A DNA stretch of 64,000 nucleotides, from assembly GCF_030122805.1 (NCBI RefSeq), contig NZ_CP126080.1, forward strand, positions 1,927,001 to 1,991,000, given 5' to 3'. The notes under the pieces are model-generated. The model had not been told where the DNA came from. It saw only the letters and a list, made by a program, of their open reading frames with translations, and searched no databases. The position numbers were made by a program, and so were the translations under genes. Below are positions 47,478-55,706 of this stretch, one piece after another. The DNA comes from Mesobacillus sp. AQ2 (GTDB taxonomy: Bacteria > Bacillota > Bacilli > Bacillales > Cytobacillaceae). Positions within the stretch are counted from its first letter, which is position 1; every line of letters starts with the position of its first letter.

Positions 47478-48686
47478 ATGAGAGAAGTTGTGATTGTAGA
47501 TGCAGTCAGGACTCCGATTGGAAGATACAACGGCAGTCTCCGTCATATCCGCCCTGATGATTTAGGTGCGATTGTCATCAAGGCATTGGTTGAGCGTAAT
47601 CCAGCCGTGCCTGCCGCTGGAATCGAAGAAGTTGTATTGGGCAATGCCAACCAGGCTGGTGAGGATAACCGGAATATCGCGAGGATGTCAGGTCTGTTGG
47701 CCGGTCTGCCGGTGGAGGTTGCCGGGACAACGATCAACCGTTTATGCGGTTCAGGACTGGATGCGGTCAACTATGCAGCAAGGGCGATCCTGGCCGGAGA
47801 AGGCGATATCTTCATTGCCGGGGGAACGGAAAGCATGACCAGGGCCCCGCTTGTGATGGCAAAGCCTGAAAAAGAGTTTCCGCGCGGCAATATGGAGATG
47901 TTTGATACAACGATTGGCTGGCGTTTCATCAACAGCAAGCTAAAGGAGATGTACGGAACTGACAGCATGCCGGAGACTGCAGAAAATGTTGCTAAAAAAT
48001 ATAGCATCTCACGTGAAGCCCAGGACGAATTTGCAGCAGAAAGCCAGCTTCGCGCCCAAAAAGCGATGGAGGCAGGGAAGTTTGAAAATGAAATTGTTCC
48101 TGTTGTGTATGAAGATAAAAAAGGCAATAAAACGGTAATTGACACAGACGAACATCCGAGACCAGGCACGACAATCGAGAAACTGTCCAAGCTGAAGCCA
48201 TTGTTCAAGGATGGTACTGTTACAGCGGGGAATGCATCTGGAGTGAATGATGGCGCGTCTGCACTGCTGCTAATGAGCCGTGAGAAGGCGGAAGAGCTGG
48301 GGCTGAAGCCGCTGGCCAAATATGTTGTGTCCGCAACTGCAGGCCTTGAGCCTTCGATCATGGGAATGGGGCCGGTCTATGCTGTCCAGAAAGCATTAAA
48401 GCGTGCGAAATTGTCTGTTGACGAAATGGATCTGATCGAACTGAACGAAGCATTCGCTGCCCAATCCCTCGGCTGCATCCAAGAGCTGGGGTTGGACCAG
48501 TCTAAGGTCAATGTCAACGGCGGAGCAATTGCGTTTGGCCATCCGCTTGGGGCAAGCGGTGCCCGAATTTTAACGACCCTTTTATATGAAATGAAAAAAC
48601 GGGATTCCAAGTACGGACTTGCGACGATGTGTGTTGGCGTTGGCCAGGGAATCGCGACAATTATCGAGAATATAGGAGAGAAATAA
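47478..48686 (+). CDS. paaJ: 3-oxoadipyl-CoA/acetyl-CoA thiolase (PaaJ-like)
   Basis: This 402-residue thiolase has the nucleophilic Cys in [12 protein letters not shown], with [16 protein letters not shown] and the C-terminal CVGVGQG motif. It would cleave 3-oxoadipyl-CoA and the C8 intermediate to give acetyl-CoA and succinyl-CoA. The stop is directly followed by the next ATG, so the three genes 46602-49463 form one unit. Confidence 0.93.
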   Translation: MREVVIVDAVRTPIGRYNGSLRHIRPDDLGAIVIKALVERNPAVPAAGIEEVVLGNANQAGEDNRNIARMSGLLAGLPVEVAGTTINRLCGSGLDAVNYAARAILAGEGDIFIAGGTESMTRAPLVMAKPEKEFPRGNMEMFDTTIGWRFINSKLKEMYGTDSMPETAENVAKKYSISREAQDEFAAESQLRAQKAMEAGKFENEIVPVVYEDKKGNKTVIDTDEHPRPGTTIEKLSKLKPLFKDGTVTAGNASGVNDGASALLLMSREKAEELGLKPLAKYVVSATAGLEPSIMGMGPVYAVQKALKRAKLSVDEMDLIELNEAFAAQSLGCIQELGLDQSKVNVNGGAIAFGHPLGASGARILTTLLYEMKKRDSKYGLATMCVGVGQGIATIIENIGEK

Positions 48687-49463
48687 ATGAACAACATCAA
48701 ATTCCAGAAAGAAAAGCACATCGCATATGTCACGATCGACCGCCCGGATTCATTGAATTGCTTCAATTATGAAACGTTGGTGGAGCTTGGGGACCTGATT
48801 GACAGACTCCATACGGATTCGGATGTAAGAGTGGTCATTTTTACAGGCGCTGGAGAGAAAGCATTCAGTGCCGGGGCGGATTTAAAGGAAAGAAAGCATC
48901 TGACCGAGGAAGAAGTGCGCCGCAATGTGAAAAAAATCCGTGATGTCTTCAGCGCTGTTGCAGAGCTGCCCCAGCCAACGATTGCCGCTGTTAACGGATT
49001 TGCATTTGGCGGAGGATTCGAATTGATGCTCGCCTGTGATTTTAAAATTGCCGCAGATAGCGCCTTAATGGGAATGACAGAGGTGAGCTGGGGGATCATT
49101 CCAGGTGCAGGCGGTACACAGCGTCTGTCAAGGCTGATTGGAGAGATGAAGGCGAAGGAATTGATTTTAACAGCAAGGAAAATCTCAGCTGAGACCGCTT
49201 ATGAGCTGGGAATTCTCACTGCCGTTACCTCTAAAGAGGAAGTCATGATTGCCTGCAAGGAATTAGCCGAGGAAATTCTGCAGAACGCACCAATTGCGGT
49301 AAGGCAAGCGAAGTATGCGATCCAGCATGGAAGCAGTACTGACCTGCAGACGGGTCTCGCCATCGAATCGAAGGCGTATGAGGTAACAATACCGACAAAA
49401 GACCGTGTAGAAGCATTGAACGCATTCAGTGAAAAACGAAAGCCAGTTTTCACTGCGCAATAA
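48687..49463 (+). CDS. enoyl-CoA hydratase/isomerase, third crotonase of the cluster
   Basis: This 258-residue crotonase carries both catalytic glutamates (FELMLACD and [15 protein letters not shown]), so hydratase activity is expected. It is a second candidate for PaaF. With no MaoC-type hydratase present, it or the protein at 43229 might also perform oxepin-CoA ring hydrolysis; this is speculation. It directly follows paaJ. Confidence 0.87.
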   Translation: MNNIKFQKEKHIAYVTIDRPDSLNCFNYETLVELGDLIDRLHTDSDVRVVIFTGAGEKAFSAGADLKERKHLTEEEVRRNVKKIRDVFSAVAELPQPTIAAVNGFAFGGGFELMLACDFKIAADSALMGMTEVSWGIIPGAGGTQRLSRLIGEMKAKELILTARKISAETAYELGILTAVTSKEEVMIACKELAEEILQNAPIAVRQAKYAIQHGSSTDLQTGLAIESKAYEVTIPTKDRVEALNAFSEKRKPVFTAQ

Positions 49464-49541
49464 CCCATAGGGAGAAATCCCTGTGGTTTTTTCACATTTA
49501 AGCGCATTATTTTTGCAAAATAGTGATTATACTGTAAAATG

Positions 49542-49562
49542 TTTTATAACGGTTTTATAACG
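49542..49562. promoter_or_regulatory. direct repeat upstream of paaX, possible autoregulatory site
   Basis: TTTTATAACG occurs at 49542-49551 and again at 49553-49562, exactly 11 bp apart (one helical turn). ATAACG is also the half-site of the AACGTT palindromes at paaK, 55545 and 58667. Confidence 0.5.
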
Positions 49563-49576
49563 ACTATTAAAAATGA

Positions 49577-50470
49577 ATGAGGATGACAGAAAATTTGAAT
49601 ACACGATCAATGATTTTCACCCTGTATGGAGACTATATTTCCCACTATGGCAGCAAGATTTGGATCGGCAGTTTGATAAGGTTGCTAAATGAATTTGGAC
49701 ACAATGACCAGTCGGTGAGGGCTGCAATTTCCCGCATGAATAAGCAGGGGTGGGTGCAGGCTGAGAAAATCGGGAACAAAAGTTATTACTCGCTGACACC
49801 GCGCGGCCAGAAAAGAATCGATGAAGCAGGTAAGCGTATTTTCAAATTGAAGCCAGAAGAATGGGACGGCAAATGGAGAATCCTTATGTATACGATTCCC
49901 GAGGAAATCCGCAACGTCCGGGACGAGCTGCGCAAGGAACTGATCTGGAGCGGCTTTGGTTCGATGTCGAACAGCTTCTGGATCTCGGCCAACAATCTTG
50001 AAAGACAGGTCAAGGACTTAATTGAGAAATACGAAATAGAACAATATGTTGATTTCTTCGTTGCCGAGTATAAAGGCCCCCATGAAAACCAGCGACTGGT
50101 GGAAAAGAGCTGGGACCTTGTTGAAATAAACGCAAAGTACCAGGAATTTATCAGTGAATACAGCCAAAAATACATCATCGATAAAAACAAGATTCAAAAA
50201 GGCAGCATGACCGACGCTGAATGCTTCGTTGAACGGACCAAGCTGGTCCATGAATACAGGAAATTCCTCTTCTTTGACCCAGGACTCCCTGAAGAACTTC
50301 TGCCGGAAAAATGGCTCGGCAGCCATGCAGCAGCTTTATTCAGTGAATACTATAAAGAACTCGCAGAACCAGCATCCCGCTTCTTTGAATCTGTTTTTAA
50401 AGATGGCAATGAAATCAAGCATAAAGACGTTGACTACAATGTTATGGACCACCCGTATATCTTAGAGTAG
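49577..50470 (+). CDS. paaX: phenylacetic acid catabolism repressor PaaX
   Basis: This 297-residue GntR-like winged-helix repressor, in E. coli, binds phenylacetyl-CoA as inducer. The N-terminal part (SMIFTLYGDYISHYGSKIW, then QSVRAAISRMNKQGWV) is the PaaX DNA-binding domain, and the long C-terminal region (EEWDGKWRILMYTIPEE and later HPYILE end) is the effector domain. The start is uncertain: an ATG at 49583 and a TTG at 49595 are also possible. It is the likely regulator of the AACGTT sites. Confidence 0.93.
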   Translation: MRMTENLNTRSMIFTLYGDYISHYGSKIWIGSLIRLLNEFGHNDQSVRAAISRMNKQGWVQAEKIGNKSYYSLTPRGQKRIDEAGKRIFKLKPEEWDGKWRILMYTIPEEIRNVRDELRKELIWSGFGSMSNSFWISANNLERQVKDLIEKYEIEQYVDFFVAEYKGPHENQRLVEKSWDLVEINAKYQEFISEYSQKYIIDKNKIQKGSMTDAECFVERTKLVHEYRKFLFFDPGLPEELLPEKWLGSHAAALFSEYYKELAEPASRFFESVFKDGNEIKHKDVDYNVMDHPYILE

Positions 50471-50474
50471 CATC

Positions 50475-50510
50475 AAGCCATCCTCGATCCGTCCTGGATG
50501 GCTTTCTTTT
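50475..50510 (+). terminator. intrinsic terminator of paaX
   Basis: AAGCCATCC (50475-50483) pairs with GGATGGCTT (50496-50504), followed by CTTTT. Array B begins 10 bp later. Confidence 0.85.
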
Positions 50511-50520
50511 AGTCTCCGAG

Positions 50521-51560
50521 TTCGGACAGGTTTAGGGCAAGAAGGAGAAAAGCTGTCCGAAGTAGCTTCATGTTCGGTCAGGTTTAATGGAAGAAGGAGA
50601 AAAGCTGTCCGAAGTAGCTTCATGTTCGGACAGGTTTCAGGAGAAAAAGCGAAAAGCTGTCCGAAGTAGCACGGAGTTCGTACAGGTTTAGGGGTAGAAA
50701 GAGAAAAGCTGTCCGAAGTTGCCCGTGGTTCGGACAGGTTTAGTGGAAGAAGGAGAAAAGCTGTCCGAAGTAGTCGCGTGTTCGGTCAGGTTTAATGGAA
50801 GAAGGAGAAAAGCTGTCCGAAGTAGCTACAGGTTCGGACAGGTTTAGTGGATGAAGGAGAAAAGCTGTCCGAAGTAGCTACAGGTTCGGACAGGTTTAGT
50901 GGATGAAGGAGAAAAGCTGTCCGAAGTAGTTTCAGGTTCGGACAGGTTTAGTGGATGAAGGAGAAAAGCTGTCCGAAGTAGCTTCGAGTTCGGACAGGTT
51001 TAAAGGAAGAAGGAGAAAAGCTGTCCGAAGTAGTTTCAAGTTCGGACAGGTTTAGTGGATGAAGGAGAAAAGCTGTCCGAAGTATACCTGAGTTCGGACA
51101 GGTTTAGGGGAAGAAGGAGAAAAGCTGTCCGAAGTAGCTACAGGTTCGGACAGGGTTAGGGGAAGAAGGAGAAAAGCTGTCCGAAGTAGCTACAGGTTCG
51201 GACAGGTTTAGGGGAAGAAGGAGAAAAGCTGTCCGAAGTAGCGCCGAGTTAGGACAGGTTTAGGGGAAGAAGGAGAAAAGCTGTCCGAAGCAGCTACAGG
51301 TTCGGACAGGTTTCAGGAGAAAAAGCGAAAAGCTGTCCGAAGTAGCCCGGAGTTCGGACAGCTTTAGGGGTAGAAAGAGAAAAGCTGTCCGAAGTAGCCC
51401 GTGGTTCGGACAGGTTTAGAGGAAGACGAAGAAAAGCTGTCCAAAGTAGCTTCAGGTTCGGACAGGTTTAAGGGAAGAAGGAGAAAAGCTGTCCGAAGTA
51501 GCGCGGAGTTCGGACAGGTTTCAGGAGGAAAAGCAAAAAGCTGTCCGAAGTAGCTTCAGG
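50521..51560. repeat. tandem hairpin array B: 20 units, period exactly 52 bp
   Basis: Twenty units of 52 bp run without a single indel, with a partial unit at each edge. The unit is TTCGGACA, a 24-bp A/G-rich spacer (GGTTTAGGGGAAGAAGGAGA plus AAAGC), TGTCCGAA and an 11-bp loop starting GTAG. TGTCCGAA and the next TTCGGACA form a perfect 8-bp stem. The stem is nearly invariant, while bases 5-9 of the loop vary most (CTTCA, CACGG, CCCGT, CTACA, CGCCG). Units 3-4 and 16-17 share the same rare spacer variants, which points to a block duplication. No ORF and no unique spacers, so it is not CRISPR. Confidence 0.97.
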
Positions 51561-51670
51561 TTCGTACAAAGCTTCAACAAACCCAGCAGGAGAATGCCCG
51601 AAGCAACTATCGATTTCCACTAGAAGAAAACGTAACTGGTTTTCTACAAATAGAATCTAGGAGAATGAAC

Positions 51671-52708
51671 ATGAAAATAAGAGACAGAGGCTTTGTAATT
51701 GGCAGGATGTCCCCTGCAGCCAACAATTGTATAACCGATGTTCCTGGAGTAATGGTGGGCCATGTGACACTGGATGAACCACTGGATGATAAAGGTGAGG
51801 AGTATGCCTGTACCGGTGTGACGGCGATTCTGCCGCACGGCGGAAATTTGTTCAGAGAGAAAGTTACGGCTGCCAGCTATGTCCTTAACGGTTTTGGCAA
51901 AACGACGGGGCTTGTCCAGCTAAATGAACTTGGAACAATCGAGTCGCCCGTAATGCTGACGAATACGTTTGCGGTACCGGCAGTCACTCAGGGTACTCTG
52001 GAATACATGCTTGCTGAAAATGAAGAGATTGGCGAGACGACCGGTACGATTAATATTGTGGTGGGTGAATGTAATGACAGCTATTTAAACTCGATCCGCC
52101 TTTTTCCGGTAAAATCTCACCATGCAATACAAGCAATAAAGAAGGCTTCACCGACTCCTGCCGCAGAAGGTGCCGTTGGAGCGGGGAAAGGGATGGTTTG
52201 CTTCGGTCATAAAGGCGGAATAGGAACGGCGTCAAGGGTGATTGATCATACCGGTGCTTATACGGTTGGCTGCCTGGTGCTAAGTAATTTTGGCAAAAAA
52301 GAAGAGTTCATGGCAGGAAAGTATGGTATTGAGGCAATAAAAACAGGATTATCCGAAACAGCAGATGGTTCCATCATCATCATCCTGGCAACCAATGCCC
52401 CGTTAAGTGACCGCCAGCTGCTGCGGCTGGCAAAAAGATGCGGAATTGGTCTTGGCCGGACCGGAAGTCATTTTAGCCATGGAAGCGGGGATATTGTCAT
52501 TGCTTTTTCAACTGCCAACAAAACCACGCATCATTCAGAAGAATTTCTTTGCACAAGCAGCCAGATTAGGGATGACCATCATTTCATGAACGAGCTTTTC
52601 ACGGCTGCAGCTGAAGCAACCGAGGAAGCCATCCTGAACTCACTCTCGCAGGCTGAATCCACCAAAGGGAGAAAAGGGAGAGTAGTTGAGGCGTATCCTT
52701 TTTTGTAG
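51671..52708 (+). CDS. S58-family (DmpA/P1) peptidase
   Basis: This 345-residue self-processing N-terminal-nucleophile hydrolase is of the DmpA/BapA family (aminopeptidases acting on L-, D- or beta-peptides). Motifs include DVPGVMVGHVTL near the start, CTGVTAILPHGGN, GAVGAGKGMVCFGHKGG and TVGCLVLSNFG, where self-cleavage is expected to separate alpha and beta chains. The ATG at 51671 fits the TAGGAG site; an ATG at 51665 is too close to it. The substrate is unknown. Confidence 0.88.
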   Translation: MKIRDRGFVIGRMSPAANNCITDVPGVMVGHVTLDEPLDDKGEEYACTGVTAILPHGGNLFREKVTAASYVLNGFGKTTGLVQLNELGTIESPVMLTNTFAVPAVTQGTLEYMLAENEEIGETTGTINIVVGECNDSYLNSIRLFPVKSHHAIQAIKKASPTPAAEGAVGAGKGMVCFGHKGGIGTASRVIDHTGAYTVGCLVLSNFGKKEEFMAGKYGIEAIKTGLSETADGSIIIILATNAPLSDRQLLRLAKRCGIGLGRTGSHFSHGSGDIVIAFSTANKTTHHSEEFLCTSSQIRDDHHFMNELFTAAAEATEEAILNSLSQAESTKGRKGRVVEAYPFL

Positions 52709-52766
52709 GAAATTTATAAAGAAATATGATAAGTTTAAAAAAACAAAACTTGGAGGAGAGATACAT

Positions 52767-53441
52767 ATGCAAGACAAAGAGGCTTTGAAGCAGGAGATTC
52801 TCGATGCTTTCAATTTCAGGCATGCCACAAAGCAATTTGATCCAGCCAAAAAGATTCCAGAGGAAGACTTCCGGTTTATCCTCGAGACTGGACAATTATC
52901 TCCAAGTTCTTTTGGATTTGAGCCATGGCGATTTCTTGTTGTTCAGAGTGAAGAGTTGCGTGAAAAAGTTAAAAATACCGCTTGGGGAGCGTTTGGCAAG
53001 CTTCCGGAGGCAAGCCATTTTGTGATTATCCTTGCGAGGACGAAAGTTGATACAAAATATAACTCAGAATACCTGCAGGATCATTTCAGAAATAAGAAAA
53101 AGATGCCTGAGGAATTCATGGCCAATTACCTGAAGCGAATCGAGGAATTCCAAAAGTCTGATTTTAAATTGCTTGATGGTGATCGTCCGCTTTTTGATTG
53201 GGCATGCAGGCAAACTTATATTGCCCTGGCCAATATGATGACAGCAGCGGCGCAAATTGGCATTGATTCCTGTCCAATTGAAGGTTTTAATTTTGAAAAA
53301 ATGAACAAGCTGCTGGAACAAGAAGGGTTGCTTGAAGATGGTCACTTTGGCATTTCGGTTATGTGTGCGTTTGGTTATCGTGTGAATGAGCCAAAGCCGA
53401 AAACGAGAAGACCACTGGATGATATCGTTAAGTGGGTTTAA
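52767..53441 (+). CDS. NAD(P)H-dependent nitroreductase-family FMN enzyme
   Basis: This 224-residue flavoprotein resembles YfkO/YdgI in length and in its motifs: FNFRHATKQFDPAKK at the N-terminus, LSPSSFGFEPWRF for FMN binding and CPIEGFN in the centre. It reduces quinones or nitro compounds. The ATG at 52767 follows GGAGGAGAG; an upstream in-frame extension is not used. Confidence 0.9.
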   Translation: MQDKEALKQEILDAFNFRHATKQFDPAKKIPEEDFRFILETGQLSPSSFGFEPWRFLVVQSEELREKVKNTAWGAFGKLPEASHFVIILARTKVDTKYNSEYLQDHFRNKKKMPEEFMANYLKRIEEFQKSDFKLLDGDRPLFDWACRQTYIALANMMTAAAQIGIDSCPIEGFNFEKMNKLLEQEGLLEDGHFGISVMCAFGYRVNEPKPKTRRPLDDIVKWV

Positions 53442-53451
53442 TATGAAAACG

Positions 53452-53477
53452 AAAGCCTGGCCAATGCCAGGCTTTTT
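53452..53477. terminator. terminator between converging genes
   Basis: AAAGCCTGG (53452-53460) pairs with CCAGGCTTT (53467-53475), followed by T on the plus strand. It may also serve the minus-strand gene. Confidence 0.85.
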
Positions 53478-53481
53478 CCAA

Positions 53482-54003
53482 TTACTTTGATTCTTTAAGT
53501 GTTTCACGGTACTCCTTGCCCTTATGGACATATGTTTCGATGGAAAGCTGAATCAGTTCCAAATCTTTTTCGCCGATTTCCCGAACTACTTTACCAGGTG
53601 CACCCACTACCAGAGAGCGTGGCGGAATCTTCTTCCCGGCAGGGATCAAGGTGTTGGCCCCGATGATGCATTCCTCTCCGATTTCCGCTCCATCAAGGAT
53701 CGTGGATCCCATTCCGATAATACATCTTTTCCTGATGGTACAGCCATGAAGGATTGCATTATGGCCAACAGTCACCTCGTCTTCTATGACAAGTGGCGAG
53801 CCTTCATACAGATGGCAGGTTACATTGTCCTGGATACTGCAGCTTTCGCCTATTGTAATCGTATCTTCATCTCCCCGCAAAACGGCATTGAACCAGACGC
53901 TCGAATTTTTTCCAATCTTGACGTCTCCGATAATATAGCTTCCCGGTGCCTTGAATACCGTTTCATGAACTGCCGGCTTTTTCTCTAAATAAGATAAAAT
54001 CAC
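53482..54003 (-). CDS. gamma carbonic anhydrase-like left-handed beta-helix protein (YtoA-like)
   Basis: This 173-residue hexapeptide-repeat protein has hydrophobic-hexapeptide repeats (SYIIGDVKIGKNSSVWFN, then IIGMGSTILDGAEIGEE) and the zinc-histidine pattern of gamma carbonic anhydrases: CHLYE, VGHNAILHGC. Activity is unproven. The GTG at 54003 is preferred because AAAGGAG lies 8 bp before it; the GTG at 54012 abuts that site. It is divergent from the FMN enzyme. Confidence 0.88.
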   Translation of the reverse strand: MILSYLEKKPAVHETVFKAPGSYIIGDVKIGKNSSVWFNAVLRGDEDTITIGESCSIQDNVTCHLYEGSPLVIEDEVTVGHNAILHGCTIRKRCIIGMGSTILDGAEIGEECIIGANTLIPAGKKIPPRSLVVGAPGKVVREIGEKDLELIQLSIETYVHKGKEYRETLKESK

Positions 54004-54077
54004 GATAGCCACTCCTTTTCTTAATTGTCTTAATTTTAAAATTAGTATAACATTAATAATACGAAGGGGGAATTTTT

Positions 54078-55025
54078 GTGAATGGAATCACTTCTGTTCT
54101 GGGCATAAAATATCCAATCATCCAGGGTGGAATGGGGAACATCAGCAATGCAATTTTGACAGCGGCCGTTTCAGAGGCTGGAGGATTAGGAACCATTGGA
54201 GCCGGTACAATGGCTGCTGAAGAAGTGGAACATATTATTATGGAAACCAATAAAAGGACCAAAAAGCCTTTTGCGGTGAATATTGCTTTAAGTGTTTCAC
54301 CCAATGTGGTGGATATCCTCAAGCTGGCAGTCAAACAAGGGGTGAAGGTCGTCACTTTATCAGCAGGCAATCCTGCGCCTTTCATTCCCAAGCTGAAAGA
54401 AGCTGGAATCAAAGTCATAACCGTTGTTGCATCTGTTAAACAGGCGAAAAAAGCAGAAGCTGCAGGAGCAGATGTTTTAGTGGCAGAAGGATTTGAGGCT
54501 GCTGGGATCAACTCGAATCTCGAAACTACAACTTTGGCGCTCATTCCGCAGATTATCGCCCAGGTAAACATTCCTGTTGTAGCAGCTGGCGGTATTGGGG
54601 ATGGAAAAGGGCTGGCGGCCATGCTGGCACTGGGAGCAAGCGGTGTACAAATGGGGACCCGTTTTATCGCTACTGAGGAAGCTCCATTTCATGAAGTTTA
54701 TAAACAAAAGCTATTGCAGGCAAACGATCATGAAACAGTTATCGTTGGCAGGTCTGTTGGAAAAATAAGAAGACTGCTGAATACATCTTATGCAGGAAAA
54801 TTGCTGGAAGCGGAAAAACAGGGAATCACACCCGATGAGTTTGCAGAACTGACGACAGAGGACATACATAAAAAAGGCGCACTGGAAGGAAACGAAGAAA
54901 CCGGTTTCATGAATGGCGGCCAGGTTTCAGGTTTGATTACTGACATTCCAACCGTACAGGAATTGGTTGAGCGGATGGTAATGGAAGCAAAAGAACGATT
55001 GAAGATCGCAGAGGCTTTATTATAA
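54078..55025 (+). CDS. FMN-dependent nitronate monooxygenase / FabK-like enoyl reductase family
   Basis: This 315-residue TIM-barrel flavoenzyme begins GIKYPIIQGGMGNISN, with VVAAGGIGDGKGLAAMLALG and GVQMGTRFIATEEA, the FMN-phosphate motifs of the NMO/FabK group. It could oxidise nitronates or reduce enoyl-ACP; sequence by eye cannot separate these. The GTG start follows GAAGGGGG. Confidence 0.87.
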   Translation: MNGITSVLGIKYPIIQGGMGNISNAILTAAVSEAGGLGTIGAGTMAAEEVEHIIMETNKRTKKPFAVNIALSVSPNVVDILKLAVKQGVKVVTLSAGNPAPFIPKLKEAGIKVITVVASVKQAKKAEAAGADVLVAEGFEAAGINSNLETTTLALIPQIIAQVNIPVVAAGGIGDGKGLAAMLALGASGVQMGTRFIATEEAPFHEVYKQKLLQANDHETVIVGRSVGKIRRLLNTSYAGKLLEAEKQGITPDEFAELTTEDIHKKGALEGNEETGFMNGGQVSGLITDIPTVQELVERMVMEAKERLKIAEALL

Positions 55026-55028
55026 TTC

Positions 55029-55067
55029 TAAGAGGCATGCTTCTAAAAGGAGGCATGCTTTTTCTTA
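55029..55067 (+). terminator. probable terminator after the FMN enzyme gene
   Basis: AGAGGCATGCTTCT and AGGAGGCATGCTTTTTCT form an imperfect, bulged stem with a T tract. Repeat R1 copy 3 begins about 8 bp downstream. Confidence 0.55.
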
Positions 55068-55074
55068 TAATAAA

Positions 55075-55345
55075 GGCTCCGTAAAATCCAATGTAATTTT
55101 TACACCTGTTGATTGTAGTGGAAGGCGCGCAGACTCCTGCGGGCCCAGCTAGTCAGATGAGACCTAGGTGAAATGATTCACGTGAGGAATCATTTGCACC
55201 CCCCAGGAGTGAAGCGACGAGGAGGCTCAGCGCCAGCCCCAAGGAAGAATTGCTTATGAAAAAGACGGCAGTTGGTCTTTTCTATATTCTTCCAGCGGAA
55301 AGCGAAGTGCCTGGAACGAAAATCAACAGTTTAATTTAAGGAGCC
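55075..55345 (+). repeat. dispersed repeat R1, copy 3 (271 bp)
   Basis: The ends are GGCTCCGTAAA (55075-55085) and TTTAAGGAGCC (55335-55345). The interior is near-identical to copy 2 over GTTGATTGTAGTGGAAGGCG, GAGACCTAGGTGAAATGATT, GGAGGCTCAGCGCCAGCC and CGGAAAGCGAAG. Compared with copy 2 it lacks a block of about 65 bp after AGACTCCT. Copies 2 and 3 share orientation. Confidence 0.88.
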
Positions 55346-55520
55346 TAAAGAAAAATTTAAATTAATCAGAAAAAATAATAAATACGTCTTTACTTTTATG
55401 CATAAAAGCGGTAAAGTAACCGAAAGAACTTTATTATACTTGGAGAATATTTAGCTCCTAATCAAGAGGGTGGAAAAAAAGTAAAGCGAAATCTCAACAT
55501 ACTAAATTTTCGGAATATTA
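55346..55520. other. AT-rich stretch between R1 copy 3 and the importer promoter
   Basis: No gene, repeat or clear motif is visible. With R1 copy 3 and the promoter region it makes up the 681-bp gap before the importer operon. Confidence 0.4.
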
Positions 55521-55560
55521 TTGACACTATAATGGGCTGGTGTTAATATAACGTTATATT
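55521..55560 (+). promoter_or_regulatory. sigA promoter of the importer operon with an overlapping AACGTT palindrome
   Basis: TTGACA (55521-55526), 17 bp, TAATAT (55544-55549). The perfect 16-bp palindrome AATATAACGTTATATT (55545-55560) covers the -10 box and the likely start site, a classic repressor position. It is the same palindrome as at paaK (38770-38783). Confidence 0.8.
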
Positions 55561-55590
55561 TACGGTGTCTATAGTAAATATCATACTTTT

Positions 55591-55604
55591 TGGAATCGCT
55601 TTCA
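55591..55604. promoter_or_regulatory. cre site downstream of the importer promoter
   Basis: TGGAATCGCTTTCA differs from the CcpA consensus TGWAANCGNTNWCA at one base. Its position about 35 bp after the likely start site suits a CcpA roadblock. Confidence 0.65.
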
Positions 55605-55706
55605 AAAAGTTCCAAGTCAAATTAAAAATGGTGCGTTCCGGCTGTCTAAAAGTATTAAACATACATAAATCAAAGCCGGTTTATAAAAAAATCAAGGGGG
55701 ATTAAC

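Noticed and set aside
50521..51560. CRISPR array
   Set aside because: The 25-bp spacers are repeated, not unique, the period is set by a hairpin, and no cas genes are present.
54053..54622. 189-codon antisense ORF over the FMN enzyme
   Set aside because: Low-complexity composition and full overlap with a recognisable gene.
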